From: JACKCP01 sp051744925
GTDB taxonomy: Bacteria; Desulfobacterota; Desulfobacteria; Desulfobacterales; JACKCP01
DNA length: 28,629 nt
Direction of reading: 5' to 3'
Assembly: GCA_051744925.1 (NCBI GenBank)
Contig: JBNJDM010000023.1
Span: forward strand, 1 to 28,629
In this document: positions 15,519-23,455 of the stretch, piece by piece
Numbering within the stretch: position 1 is the first letter of the stretch
How the letters are laid out: each line of letters opens with the position of its first letter
The notes under the pieces: model-generated
Database searches by the model: none
What the model was told of the DNA's origin: nothing
Seen by the model: the letters and a program-made list of their open reading frames with translations, nothing else
Translations under genes and position numbers: made by a program

Positions 15519-15562
15519 GTATTTGGCCTAAAACCAGATTTTTTTGTTCAGCAGCTAAATAG
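15519..15562 (+). repeat. internally deleted remnant of the palindromic repeat
   Basis: GTATTTGGCCTAAAACCAGA followed by TTTTTTGTTCAG matches the left end of the copies at 7303-7447 and 22926-23071. It then jumps directly to CAGCTAAATAG, which matches the right end of the 22926 copy (CAACTAAATAG). The whole internal palindrome is missing. It lies in the spacer between the two tRNA cassettes. Confidence 0.7.
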
Positions 15563-15573
15563 AGCCCAAAAAC

Positions 15574-15608
15574 AAAAAAAGCCTTTAAGAAATTAATCTT
15601 AAAGGCTT
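15574..15608 (-). terminator. terminator of tRNA cassette B
   Basis: On the minus strand AAGCCTTTAAGA pairs with TCTTAAAGGCTT (12 bp, 6 nt loop) and is followed by seven T residues and GTTTTTG. It lies 10 bp past tRNA-Asp of cassette B. Confidence 0.9.
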
Positions 15609-15618
15609 ATCTGCTTAG

Positions 15619-15696
15619 TGGCGGGAGCGACGAGACTTGAACTCGCGACCTCCGGCGTGACAGGCCGGCGTTCTGACCAAACTGAACTACGCCCCC
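15619..15696 (-). tRNA. tRNA-Asp (GTC), cassette B
   Basis: Second 78 nt tRNA-Asp with anticodon GTC, G73 and encoded CCA, identical to the cassette A gene. It is transcribed after tRNA-Val of the same cassette. Confidence 0.97.
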
Positions 15697-15719
15697 GCGT
15701 ATTTGTTATCTTAATCTGA

Positions 15720-15795
15720 TGGTGGGCGAAACAGGGCTCGAACCTGTGACCCCCGGCTTGTAAGGCCGATGCTCTCCCAACTGAGCTATTCGCCC
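15720..15795 (-). tRNA. tRNA-Val (TAC), cassette B
   Basis: Second 76 nt tRNA-Val with anticodon TAC, identical to the cassette A gene. It is the first tRNA of the cassette, about 22 nt from the -10 box. Confidence 0.97.
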
Positions 15796-15817
15796 GTCGA
15801 ATCAAGAAACGAGATAA

Positions 15818-15846
15818 TATTTACGCTTCTTTAAGAAACATGTCAA
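15818..15846 (-). promoter_or_regulatory. sigma-70 type promoter of tRNA cassette B
   Basis: On the minus strand TTGACA (15841-15846), a 17 nt spacer and TAAATA (15818-15823), with the same spacer block TTAAAGAAG as cassette A. The -35 box begins 9 bp after the lon stop codon. Confidence 0.7.
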
Positions 15847-15854
15847 CACAAATT

Positions 15855-18215
15855 TTATTTTTTTTCAACCAAAGCACAATCAAGAACTTCATCCATATGA
15901 GACACAGGTATAAATTCGATGGAATTACTTACACTTGCTGGGATATCATTTAAATCCTTTTCATTTTCCTTTGGAAAAATAACCTGCCTGATTCCGCTTC
16001 TGTGTGCAGCAATAGATTTTTCCCTTATTCCGCCTATGGCAAGAACCCTGCCCCTTAAAGTTATCTCTCCTGTCATTGCAAGAGTTCTTTTAACAGGTCT
16101 TTTTGTAATAGCAGAAATAACAGAAGTGCATATTGTAATCCCTGCAGAAGGCCCGTCTTTTGGAGTAGCTCCTTCGGGAACATGTATATGCACATCATTT
16201 TCTGTATAAAAGTCTTTATCTATCCCAAGAACATCGCTTCTTGACCTTGCATAACTCATTGCGGCCTTGGCAGATTCCTGCATCACTTCCCCGAGCTTGC
16301 CTGTAACTGTAACATTGCCTTTACCCGGCATAAGGATTGTTTCTATTGATAAAATATCGCCGCCTGCCTGGTTCCAGGCAAGACCTGTTGCAACACCTGT
16401 AAGATCGCTTTTCTCTGCAAGTGAGTAAGTAAATTTTTCAGGACCAAAATATTTTTTTATAGTATTTTTATTTATTCTGAAAGGCGGATTATCTCCGTCC
16501 AGACGCATTCTTTTTGCAGTTTTTCTGCATACACCTGCAATTTTTCTCTCAAGACTCCTTACACCGGCCTCTCTTGTGTAATTTCTTATAAGCATAAGCA
16601 AAGAATTATCACTTATCTGAATATCTTCATCATCAAGACCGTTTAGTTTTGTCTGTTTTGAAACAAGATGGAGCTTTGCAATTTCAAGTTTTTCAAGCTC
16701 TGTATAACCGGGAATCTCAATAATTTCCATCCTGTCTCTTAAGGGGGAAGGAATTTCACTGAGTGAATTTGCAGTTGTCAGAAAAAATACCCCTGAAAGA
16801 TCATAATCAAGATCAAGGTAATGATCATTAAATGAAAAATTCTGCTCGGGATCAAGAACTTCAAGAAGAGCAGAAGAAGGATCACCCCTGAAATCCATAC
16901 TCATTTTATCTACTTCATCAAGACACATTACAGGGTTATTTTGCCCGGCCTTTTTCAGTCCCTGTATAATTTTGCCAGGCATTGCGCCTATATATGTTCT
17001 TCTGTGACCTCTTATTTCAGCCTCATCCCTTACTCCTCCAAGAGAAAGCCTTACGTACTCCCGACCTGTAGACTTTGCTATAGATTTGGCAAGGGATGTT
17101 TTCCCCACACCAGGAGGGCCCACAAAGCACAATATTGGCCCCTTATCTTTTTCCACAAGACTTTGAACGGCAAGATATTCAAGTATCCGTTCCTTTGGCT
17201 CTTTAAGCCCGTAATGATCATTTTCAAGTATTTCCTCTGCAGATTTTAAATCATCATTAACCTCAGAGTATTCTGTCCATGGAATTTCGAGAATCCAGTC
17301 TATATAATTTCTTACAACAGTTGCTTCAGCCGACATCGGAGACATCTGCTTTAATTTTTTAAATTCTTTTTGCACCTTTTCATAAGCAGCCAGGGTAAGA
17401 TTTTTTTCTTCAATCCTTTTTTTCAGATCTTCAAGCTCGTCTATTTCTTCTTCTTCTTCAGAACCCATCTCCTTTTTTATGGCCCGGATCTGCTCATTGA
17501 GATAATAATTTTTCTGGGTTTTTTCTATCTGATTTTTCACCCTTCCCTTAATCTTATCCTCAACCCTTGCTACTTCTATCTCTTTTGCAAGATATTCCAA
17601 GATAAAATAAAGTCTCTCCCCAAGATTTAATTCTTCAAGCAGCCTTTGCTTTTCATAAGTATCCATGGCAAGTTTTGCTGCAATTTTATCTGAAAAATAA
17701 GAAGGATTCTCACTTACTGACAATTCTTCAATAAGCTCTTTTGTAATTTTTTTATTATACGAAGAGTACTTTTCAAGGCTGAAAATCAGCTGTCTTTTGA
17801 CTGCCTCAAACTCAGCATCCCTCATTTGCTTCTCATCAAGCCTTGTAAGCTCTGCATTTATAAAAGACTCATCCTCAATAAATCTTTCAGCAAAAGCCCT
17901 TAGCTGAGCTTCAACAAGAACTTTTACTGTATTATCAGGCAGTTTTAAAAGCTGAACAACTTTTGCAACCACACCAACCTGATTAAATTCTTCAGCACCG
18001 GGTTCATCAGATGCAGGGTCCTTTTGAGAAACAAGAAAAACCGTACGTCCTGTTTCCATTGCATGGGACAAAGCTTCTATAGATTTTGCCCGGCCAACAA
18101 AAAGAGGCGAGACCATTCCCGGAAAAACAATGGTATCTCTTAAAGGAAGAACAGGGAAAATTAATTGCCCTGAATCATTTTCTCCAATTTTAAAAAGCTT
18201 TGAAAAACTTATCAT
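15855..18215 (-). CDS. lon: ATP-dependent protease Lon (endopeptidase La)
   Basis: 786 aa, full length. The N-terminal substrate-binding LAN domain covers about residues 17-210 (LPVLPLRD-like start FPVLPLRDTIVFPGM). A coiled, acidic linker lies at 225-290 (GSEEEEEIDE). The AAA+ module has Walker A GPPGVGKT (366-373) and Walker B (Asp433-Glu434). The C-terminal serine/lysine protease domain has Ser690 in PKDGPSAG and Lys733 in IREK. Lon degrades misfolded and selected regulatory proteins in the cytoplasm. It lies 176 bp after clpX, behind the clpX terminator, so it probably has its own promoter; no clear heat-shock operator was recognised. The ATG has only a weak GGA site. No terminator separates it from the tRNA cassette. 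Confidence 0.98.
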   Translation of the reverse strand: MISFSKLFKIGENDSGQLIFPVLPLRDTIVFPGMVSPLFVGRAKSIEALSHAMETGRTVFLVSQKDPASDEPGAEEFNQVGVVAKVVQLLKLPDNTVKVLVEAQLRAFAERFIEDESFINAELTRLDEKQMRDAEFEAVKRQLIFSLEKYSSYNKKITKELIEELSVSENPSYFSDKIAAKLAMDTYEKQRLLEELNLGERLYFILEYLAKEIEVARVEDKIKGRVKNQIEKTQKNYYLNEQIRAIKKEMGSEEEEEIDELEDLKKRIEEKNLTLAAYEKVQKEFKKLKQMSPMSAEATVVRNYIDWILEIPWTEYSEVNDDLKSAEEILENDHYGLKEPKERILEYLAVQSLVEKDKGPILCFVGPPGVGKTSLAKSIAKSTGREYVRLSLGGVRDEAEIRGHRRTYIGAMPGKIIQGLKKAGQNNPVMCLDEVDKMSMDFRGDPSSALLEVLDPEQNFSFNDHYLDLDYDLSGVFFLTTANSLSEIPSPLRDRMEIIEIPGYTELEKLEIAKLHLVSKQTKLNGLDDEDIQISDNSLLMLIRNYTREAGVRSLERKIAGVCRKTAKRMRLDGDNPPFRINKNTIKKYFGPEKFTYSLAEKSDLTGVATGLAWNQAGGDILSIETILMPGKGNVTVTGKLGEVMQESAKAAMSYARSRSDVLGIDKDFYTENDVHIHVPEGATPKDGPSAGITICTSVISAITKRPVKRTLAMTGEITLRGRVLAIGGIREKSIAAHRSGIRQVIFPKENEKDLNDIPASVSNSIEFIPVSHMDEVLDCALVEKK

Positions 18216-18328
18216 TTATATCCAATGCCTGTTTTATACATTTAAATTTGAAAACTTTTCATATTAAAAGACTGCTTTTTTCTGCACTTATTATAAAACA
18301 ATAATGCAGTAAAAGTTTAGTATAAAAT

Positions 18329-18369
18329 AAAAAAGGTTCCGGTAGCTTTATGTTATTGCCGCCGGAACC
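18329..18369 (-). terminator. rho-independent terminator after clpX
   Basis: On the minus strand GGTTCCGG pairs with CCGGAACC, extended by a further GGC/GCT pairing past one mismatch, and TTTTTTATTTTA follows. It lies 22 bp beyond the clpX stop and separates the tig-clpP-clpX unit from lon. Confidence 0.9.
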
Positions 18370-18391
18370 CTGTTTCTTACTTTAATTATAC

Positions 18392-19648
18392 TTATGCCTG
18401 TTTTTTGGAAGGCTCATAAATAAGTATAGGCTCATCATTACTTAAAACAACTTCTTCACCGACAATACATTCTTTAACATTATCAAGAGAAGGAATATCA
18501 TACATAATATCAAGCATGATATTTTCAAGTATTGCCCTGAGCCCTCTGGCACCTGACTTTCTTCTTACAGCTTCCTTTGCAACTGCCCTAAGAGCAGCGT
18601 CTGTAAATCTCAAAGTAACACCTTCATATGCAAAGAGCTTGCTAAACTGTTTTATAAGGGCATTTTTTGGTTCTGTAAGTATCTTAACAAGAGATTCTTC
18701 AGACAATTCACCAAGGGTAGCCACAACAGGCAGCCTGCCCAGAAACTCAGGTATAAGACCGAACTTTATAAGGTCTTCAACCTGAAACATTTTAAGAAGT
18801 TCGCTTTTCTCTTTTTTATCTTCACCAACTATACTTGCACCAAAACCCATGGTTTTACTGCTTACTCTCTGCTGAATAATTTTTTCAAGACCGTTGAATG
18901 TACCGCCGCATATTACAAGAATATTTGAGGTATCAACCTTTACAAAATCCTGCTGAGGATGCTTACGACCGCCTTTTGGAGGCACACTTGCAACTGTCCC
19001 CTCAATTATTTTCAGAAGAGCCTGCTGAACGCCTTCACCTGATACATCCCTTGTTATCGAAGGATTCTCAGATTTTTGTGAAATTTTATCTATCTCGTCT
19101 ATATAGATAATTCCACGCTCTGCCTTTTCAACATCATAATCTGCATTCTGAAGCAAAGAAAGTATTATATTTTCAACATCTTCGCCTACGTACCCGGCTT
19201 CAGTAAGAGTTGTAGCATCAGCAATAGTAAAAGGAACATCCAGAAATCTTGCAAGCGTCTGAGCAAGAAGGGTTTTACCGCAACCTGTGGGACCGATAAG
19301 AAGAATATTACTTTTCTGAACCTCTACATCATCTTCACTCGATTCAGCAGTTTCTATTCTTTTATAGTGATTTCTTACAGCAACAGAAAGAATCCTTTTG
19401 GCACTCTCCTGCTCCACAACATATTCATTTAGCTTTTCTGTTATTTCTCTTGGAGTCAGCAGGGATTTGCCTTCTTTTGATTCTTCATCATCTCCGGCTA
19501 CATCCTCTTCGATTATTTCACTGCACAACTGAATACATTCATCACATATATATACGGCCGGACCGGCTATAAGCTTTTTTACCTCTTTCTGACTTTTCCC
19601 GCAGAATGAACAAAAAAGTTTTTCATTGTTTTCGGTTAGGTCTGTCAT
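18392..19648 (-). CDS. clpX: ClpX, ATPase and unfoldase subunit of ClpXP protease
   Basis: 418 aa. The N-terminal C4 zinc-binding domain has Cys13, Cys16, Cys35 and Cys38 (CSFC ... CDEC). The AAA+ core shows Walker A GPTGCGKT (119-126) and Walker B YIDEIDK (Asp183-Glu184). The ClpP-docking loop is present as MGFGA rather than the more usual IGFGA. ClpX forms a hexamer that recognises tagged or folded substrates and threads them into ClpP. It begins one nucleotide after the clpP stop, with GGAGGG in the last clpP codons as its binding site, so the two are translationally coupled. A strong terminator follows. Confidence 0.98.
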   Translation of the reverse strand: MTDLTENNEKLFCSFCGKSQKEVKKLIAGPAVYICDECIQLCSEIIEEDVAGDDEESKEGKSLLTPREITEKLNEYVVEQESAKRILSVAVRNHYKRIETAESSEDDVEVQKSNILLIGPTGCGKTLLAQTLARFLDVPFTIADATTLTEAGYVGEDVENIILSLLQNADYDVEKAERGIIYIDEIDKISQKSENPSITRDVSGEGVQQALLKIIEGTVASVPPKGGRKHPQQDFVKVDTSNILVICGGTFNGLEKIIQQRVSSKTMGFGASIVGEDKKEKSELLKMFQVEDLIKFGLIPEFLGRLPVVATLGELSEESLVKILTEPKNALIKQFSKLFAYEGVTLRFTDAALRAVAKEAVRRKSGARGLRAILENIMLDIMYDIPSLDNVKECIVGEEVVLSNDEPILIYEPSKKQA

Positions 19649-19649
19649 T

Positions 19650-20264
19650 TTATCCCTCCGTTTCGGTTATGGCAGAAATATCATCACGATTTGCCACAAC
19701 GTGATCTATCAGACCATACGCCTTTGCTTCCTCTCCACTCATAAATCTATCACGATCAGTGTCAAGCTCAACCTGTTCTTTGGTCTGACCTGTATGATGC
19801 GACAGAATTTCATTGAGTCTTTGCTTTATTCTTATTATCTCCTCAGCCTGGATTCTTATATCCGAAGCCTGTCCCTGGGCGCCCCCCAGAGGCTGATGAA
19901 TCATAATTCTTGAATTGGGAAGAGCATACCTTTTCCCTTCTGCTCCGGCTGCAAGAAGAAGGGCTCCCATGCTGGCGGCCTGACCAACACAAACTGTGAC
20001 AACATCAGGTTTAATATACTGCATTGTATCATAAATTGCCATACCTGATGTTACTGCTCCGCCCGGAGAGTTCACATAAAGATTTATTTCTTTGTCCGGA
20101 TCTTCAGATTCCAGAAAAAGAAGCTGAGCTACTATAAGATTTGCAATCTCTTCATTTATTGCAGACCCAAGAAAAATAATTCTGTCTTTTAACAGACGTG
20201 AATATATATCGTATGAACGTTCACCTCTGCTGGTCTGCTCAACTACCATTGGAATTAACGGCAC
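19650..20264 (-). CDS. clpP: ClpP, proteolytic subunit of Clp protease
   Basis: 204 aa, usual length. The catalytic triad is Ser98 (GQAASMGALLL), His123 (MIHQPLGG) and Asp172 (DRDRF). ClpP forms a double heptameric chamber that degrades polypeptides fed by ClpX. The start is GTG at 20264, clearly supported by AAGGAGG 7 nt upstream. It lies 19 bp after tig and 1 nt before clpX, forming the canonical tig-clpP-clpX operon. Confidence 0.98.
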   Translation of the reverse strand: MPLIPMVVEQTSRGERSYDIYSRLLKDRIIFLGSAINEEIANLIVAQLLFLESEDPDKEINLYVNSPGGAVTSGMAIYDTMQYIKPDVVTVCVGQAASMGALLLAAGAEGKRYALPNSRIMIHQPLGGAQGQASDIRIQAEEIIRIKQRLNEILSHHTGQTKEQVELDTDRDRFMSGEEAKAYGLIDHVVANRDDISAITETEG

Positions 20265-20283
20265 TGTAAAGCCTCCTTACATT

Positions 20284-21636
20284 TTATTCCTGAGAAGCCT
20301 CATCATTTTCGGCTTCTTCATTTGTTTCAGTTTCTGATGGTGTGTATTCAGAAACCTCGTTACTTTCAATGATAATCTTTAAAGCCTTTTTTTCAAGCAG
20401 GGTATGTTTAAAAAGATCGAGTTTATCAGGATTTTCATTATAAAAATTTCTTATAAAATCTGCAGGCTGGTTAAAATTGGCAGCAAGCTCTTCAAAACCT
20501 TCCTCAAGCTCCTGCTCATTTATATCAAGCTGCTCCTGCTTTACAACAGCATCAAGAATCAAGTGTCTTCTTACCTGATCTTCAGCAACTTCCTTGTATT
20601 CTTCCCTTAAGCTCTCTTTTGTTTTTCCGATCTGCTCAAGACTTGTTCCGTTGGACTCAAAAGATCTTTCAGCTTCATTGATTATCTGATCAAGTTCCAT
20701 TTCAACAAGAACATCAGGGAGCTCAAAATCCTCCACTTTTTCTATAAGCTGTTCAAAAGCCTGTTCATTAAGCTCCTGTTCAGACCTTTTTTCATAACCC
20801 TGCCTTAAGTTCTCTCTTATTTCATTTCTTATATCTTCAAGAGTTTCGAAGTTACCGAGTTCCTTTGCAAAATCATCATTAAGTTCCGGCAGTTCTTCTT
20901 CAAGTATAGATGCAAGATGCACATCCATGGTAACTGTTTTTCCCTTTACTGTATCTGTGTGATAATCTTCAGGGAAAGTTACATCAAAGGTTTTTGATTC
21001 ACCTGACTTCATGCCGATAACTTCTTTATCAAAACCTTCTGAAAAGAGGTTCTGACCGAGTCTGTAGCGTCTTCCTGAAATATTTTCAAAAGCTGCAACA
21101 GGCTCACCCTCGATTTTACCTTCAACATTTACCTCTACAAGATCACCTTCTTCTGCAGGTCTTCCGCTTGTGACAGGAACCTTTTTAGCAAGGTTCTTCT
21201 GAAGCATTTCAAGCTGCATATCGACTTCTTCTTCAGTAAACTCATACTTAGGCTTTTTAAGTTCAAGCCCTTTAAAATCTATATCTTTAATATCAGGCTT
21301 AACACTTACAACAATATCGAATTTATAAGCGCTTTTACCGTCAAAAGACTCTACATTTTTAAACTCAGGCTGTCCTATTATAGCAAGATCCTGTCCCTGT
21401 GCAGCTTCAAGAAAACCTCTCTGAACAAGATTGGAAGTTACATCTTCATTTACATCCTTACCAAATTTTGCCTCAAGAACAGAACGAGGCGCTTTGCCCT
21501 GTCTGAATCCGTTTAGCTGAACATTTTTTTTCAAATCATTATAGGCATTATCTACCTCTTTTTTTACTTCACTTTCAGGGATTTCAATGTGGAGCGTTTT
21601 TTTTACCGAGCTGTGTTCTTCCACTGTTACTTGCAT
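20284..21636 (-). CDS. tig: trigger factor, ribosome-associated chaperone and prolyl isomerase
   Basis: 450 aa. The N-terminal ribosome-binding domain contains the signature GFRQGKAPRSVLE (about residues 44-56). The FKBP-type prolyl isomerase domain lies at about 155-240 (GDLVEVNVEGKIEGEP ... GQNLFSEGFDKEVIGMKSGE). The C-terminal helical chaperone arms end in an acidic Glu/Asn-rich tail. It binds nascent chains at the ribosomal exit tunnel. The ATG follows GAAGGAAGG. It is the first gene of the tig-clpP-clpX operon. The leader holds a stable hairpin at 21690-21716. Confidence 0.98.
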   Translation of the reverse strand: MQVTVEEHSSVKKTLHIEIPESEVKKEVDNAYNDLKKNVQLNGFRQGKAPRSVLEAKFGKDVNEDVTSNLVQRGFLEAAQGQDLAIIGQPEFKNVESFDGKSAYKFDIVVSVKPDIKDIDFKGLELKKPKYEFTEEEVDMQLEMLQKNLAKKVPVTSGRPAEEGDLVEVNVEGKIEGEPVAAFENISGRRYRLGQNLFSEGFDKEVIGMKSGESKTFDVTFPEDYHTDTVKGKTVTMDVHLASILEEELPELNDDFAKELGNFETLEDIRNEIRENLRQGYEKRSEQELNEQAFEQLIEKVEDFELPDVLVEMELDQIINEAERSFESNGTSLEQIGKTKESLREEYKEVAEDQVRRHLILDAVVKQEQLDINEQELEEGFEELAANFNQPADFIRNFYNENPDKLDLFKHTLLEKKALKIIIESNEVSEYTPSETETNEEAENDEASQE

Positions 21637-21689
21637 ATTTTTCCTTCCTTCAAAATTTTCTTTAAAGACAAATTTAAATAAACTAAAAT

Positions 21690-21716
21690 GCCCAAAGCCT
21701 TAGATACGCTTTAGGC
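21690..21716 (-). promoter_or_regulatory. hairpin in the tig leader
   Basis: On the minus strand GCCTAAAGC (21708-21716) pairs with GCTTTGGGC (21690-21698), 9 bp including one G-U, with a 9 nt loop, followed by ATTTTAG. It sits 54-80 nt upstream of the tig start. It looks like a terminator or attenuator, or a transcript-stabilising 5' hairpin. No leader peptide or alternative pairing was found. Confidence 0.4.
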
Positions 21717-21758
21717 ATAACTTAAATACTATCACAGAATCAATCAAGTTGACTTCCA

Positions 21759-21785
21759 ATAATAAATATCATAATTAGCAGTCAA
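21759..21785 (-). promoter_or_regulatory. possible tig promoter
   Basis: On the minus strand TTGACT (21780-21785) and TATTAT (21759-21764) are separated by 15 nt, a short but usable spacing. It would place the leader hairpin inside the tig transcript. Confidence 0.3.
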
Positions 21786-21844
21786 ATATATATTTATTTT
21801 TTCCACTAACATAAAATAGTTGAAATTAATACCTAAAAGGTTAT

Positions 21845-22564
21845 GTGTCAAGAAAAATGAAATTTGAATTTTACCAGAATACCCCGAAATTGTTCCTGAT
21901 TTTAATACTTTCCTTGTTACCTCTGTGCCCTTTTTATGCAAGCGCAGAAAATTTAAATACAAAACCTACATCAATACTCATAGATCCCGGACACGGGGGC
22001 AGAGAGACCGGAGCCAAAAGCATAACAGGATTAAAAGAAAAAGACTTTAACCTTTATATGGCATTTGCCCTTAAAAACAGACTTGAAAAAAATTTCAGGG
22101 TTGAACTTACACGTAATTCTGACTATTTCACAGACAATGATTCACGTGTTAACAAAGCAAACACAGAAAATTATCAGGTTGTTATTTCTATTCATGCAGG
22201 CTCCCTTTTTACACAAACTATTTCAAATAATGTTTTCATAGGTTATTTTGACAGCACCGTTGAAAAAGACGAGGCTCCTGAGATATTTTTAACCCAAAAC
22301 AGGCATATAAACCAAAGCAACATTCTTGCAAAATCTTTATCAAAAGCTTTAAAAAGCAGATACAAAACTATTGTAGCCGGTGCTCCGTTCATAAACCTAG
22401 GTTATATAAACAGACCTGCAGTATTAATTGAAGTCGGAAACCTTAATTCACCTCCTGACTCAGTTAACATGAAAAATCCTGAATATATAGAAAGCACAGC
22501 AGAAATGATTGCCCTTGGAATAAAAAATTATATAAGAAAACAATCTGATATCACCTCAGACTAA
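21845..22564 (+). CDS. N-acetylmuramoyl-L-alanine amidase (Amidase_3 family, AmiC-like)
   Basis: 239 aa. A signal peptide (hydrophobic about residues 15-30, cleavage after ASA at 34) sends it to the periplasm. The zinc amidase motifs are in order: DPGHGG (His50), Glu65 in GLKEKDFNL, SIHAG (His117) and the catalytic Glu196 in LIEVGNLNS. It cleaves the bond between N-acetylmuramic acid and the peptide stem in peptidoglycan, for turnover or daughter-cell separation. No AMIN or LysM targeting domain is present, so it is a minimal amidase. The GTG at 21845 has AAAAGG 4 nt upstream; an ATG at 21857 would also retain the whole signal peptide. It is divergent from tig. Confidence 0.9.
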   Translation: MSRKMKFEFYQNTPKLFLILILSLLPLCPFYASAENLNTKPTSILIDPGHGGRETGAKSITGLKEKDFNLYMAFALKNRLEKNFRVELTRNSDYFTDNDSRVNKANTENYQVVISIHAGSLFTQTISNNVFIGYFDSTVEKDEAPEIFLTQNRHINQSNILAKSLSKALKSRYKTIVAGAPFINLGYINRPAVLIEVGNLNSPPDSVNMKNPEYIESTAEMIALGIKNYIRKQSDITSD

Positions 22565-22705
22565 CCACCTTTTTTATCAAAAAAATCTCATAATTACAAA
22601 AACTTAAACATGTAACAGCGCAGATCAAATCTTAATTACAGGCTTTTTATTTGCAAACAAACACCATCCGGCAGTCAAAAAATATATCATTTTTTTATTT
22701 TTTCC

Positions 22706-22734
22706 TTGCCAGACTTATAAAAGAGTGTTATCTC
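22706..22734 (+). promoter_or_regulatory. probable tRNA-Pro promoter
   Basis: TTGCCA (22706-22711), a 17 nt spacer and TATCTC (22729-22734), ending 17 bp before the tRNA 5' end. The spacing is ideal, but the -10 box is a weak match. Confidence 0.4.
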
Positions 22735-22751
22735 GATTTTGTTATTTGCTA

Positions 22752-22828
22752 CGGGGCGTAGCGCAGTCTGGCAGCGCACTTGGTTTGGGACCAAGGTGTC
22801 GCAGGTTCGAATCCTGCCGCCCCGACCA
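22752..22828 (+). tRNA. tRNA-Pro (TGG)
   Basis: 77 nt cloverleaf with acceptor CGGGGCG/CGCCCCG, D stem GCGC, anticodon stem CTTGG/CCAAG with loop TTTGGGA (anticodon TGG), T loop TTCGAAT, discriminator A and encoded CCA. It stands alone, with a strong terminator immediately after it. Confidence 0.97.
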
Positions 22829-22831
22829 TAT

Positions 22832-22864
22832 AAAAAAAGCAGGCTTTTTCAGCCTGCTTTTTTT
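22832..22864 (+). terminator. rho-independent terminator of tRNA-Pro
   Basis: A 14 bp stem (AAAAAAAGCAGGCT with AGCCTGCTTTTTTT) with a 5 nt loop begins 4 nt after the tRNA. The T-rich right arm supplies the U tract. Confidence 0.93.
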
Positions 22865-22925
22865 ATTTGCACTAAATTAAAAATTTCATAATTTTTTTTA
22901 TCAACCTTTAAAAAGATTAAATAGT

Positions 22926-23071
22926 GATTGGCCGAAAACTAGATTTTTTTTGTTCAGTTCAAGGCAGATGAAAAATTTAACCGCAGTAATACTGGAGTAT
23001 TTTGAGGATTAAATTTTGATTCTAACGCAGAACTGGTCAAAAAAGGCAGTTTTCATTCAGCAACTAAATAG
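22926..23071 (+). repeat. long palindromic intergenic repeat, copy 2
   Basis: This is a second copy, in opposite orientation, of the element at 7303-7447, and agrees with it over about 130 bp. It is an imperfect palindrome. The centre is AATACTGGAGTATT (22988-23001); outer arms include GAAAACT pairing with AGTTTTC and AAATTTAA pairing with TTAAATTT. No coding potential is visible. It lies between the tRNA-Pro terminator and the end of the STAS gene. Confidence 0.8.
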
Positions 23072-23100
23072 TTAAGGCAGGAATCTACAACCGCATAAAA

Positions 23101-23406
23101 TCAGACTGCTTCTATCTCAAAATGCCTGTCAAGCCTCATGGTAGTAAAAAGAGTATGAATATCTTTCATTATATTTTTAATTTTAAGCTTCTTATCAATT
23201 TTACCAAGGCTGTTATGTGTGGCAATAATAACTCCGATCCCAACAGAATCGACCATTTCAACACCATCCATATCAATTATAATATCTTTTCCTTCTTCCT
23301 GTATAATCTGCTGAAGCTCGCTTCTGAAACTTTCTGCCATAGATGCAACAACATCTGTATTAGGTTTTACAAGAACATGATCATCATTTTTTATAATTTC
23401 ACTCAT
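23101..23406 (-). CDS. STAS-domain protein, anti-sigma factor antagonist-like
   Basis: 101 aa from the ATG at 23406, which has GGAG 7 nt upstream; an in-frame start 33 bp earlier lacks a site. One STAS domain fills the protein. The segment DMDGVEMVDSVGIGVIIATH includes the Asp-Ser pair where SpoIIAA-type antagonists are phosphorylated. Such proteins take part in partner switching with a serine kinase (RsbW/SpoIIAB type) and a target sigma or other regulator in the cytoplasm. No kinase or phosphatase partner is adjacent, so the pathway is unknown. It is divergent from lnt, and the two share a promoter region with a 9 bp inverted repeat. Confidence 0.88.
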   Translation of the reverse strand: MSEIIKNDDHVLVKPNTDVVASMAESFRSELQQIIQEEGKDIIIDMDGVEMVDSVGIGVIIATHNSLGKIDKKLKIKNIMKDIHTLFTTMRLDRHFEIEAV

Positions 23407-23455
23407 AATCTGTCTCCATATATCTGAAAATTTTCTCAAAGAAGGAATATATAAT

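Noticed and set aside
15599..15805. Minus-strand ORF of 68 codons over cassette B
   Set aside because: It reads through both tRNA sequences and the terminator and has no ribosome binding site.
21637..21844. CIRCE or sigma-32 heat-shock signal upstream of tig
   Set aside because: No TTAGCACTC-N9-GAGTGCTAA palindrome and no CCCCAT-type -10 box was found.
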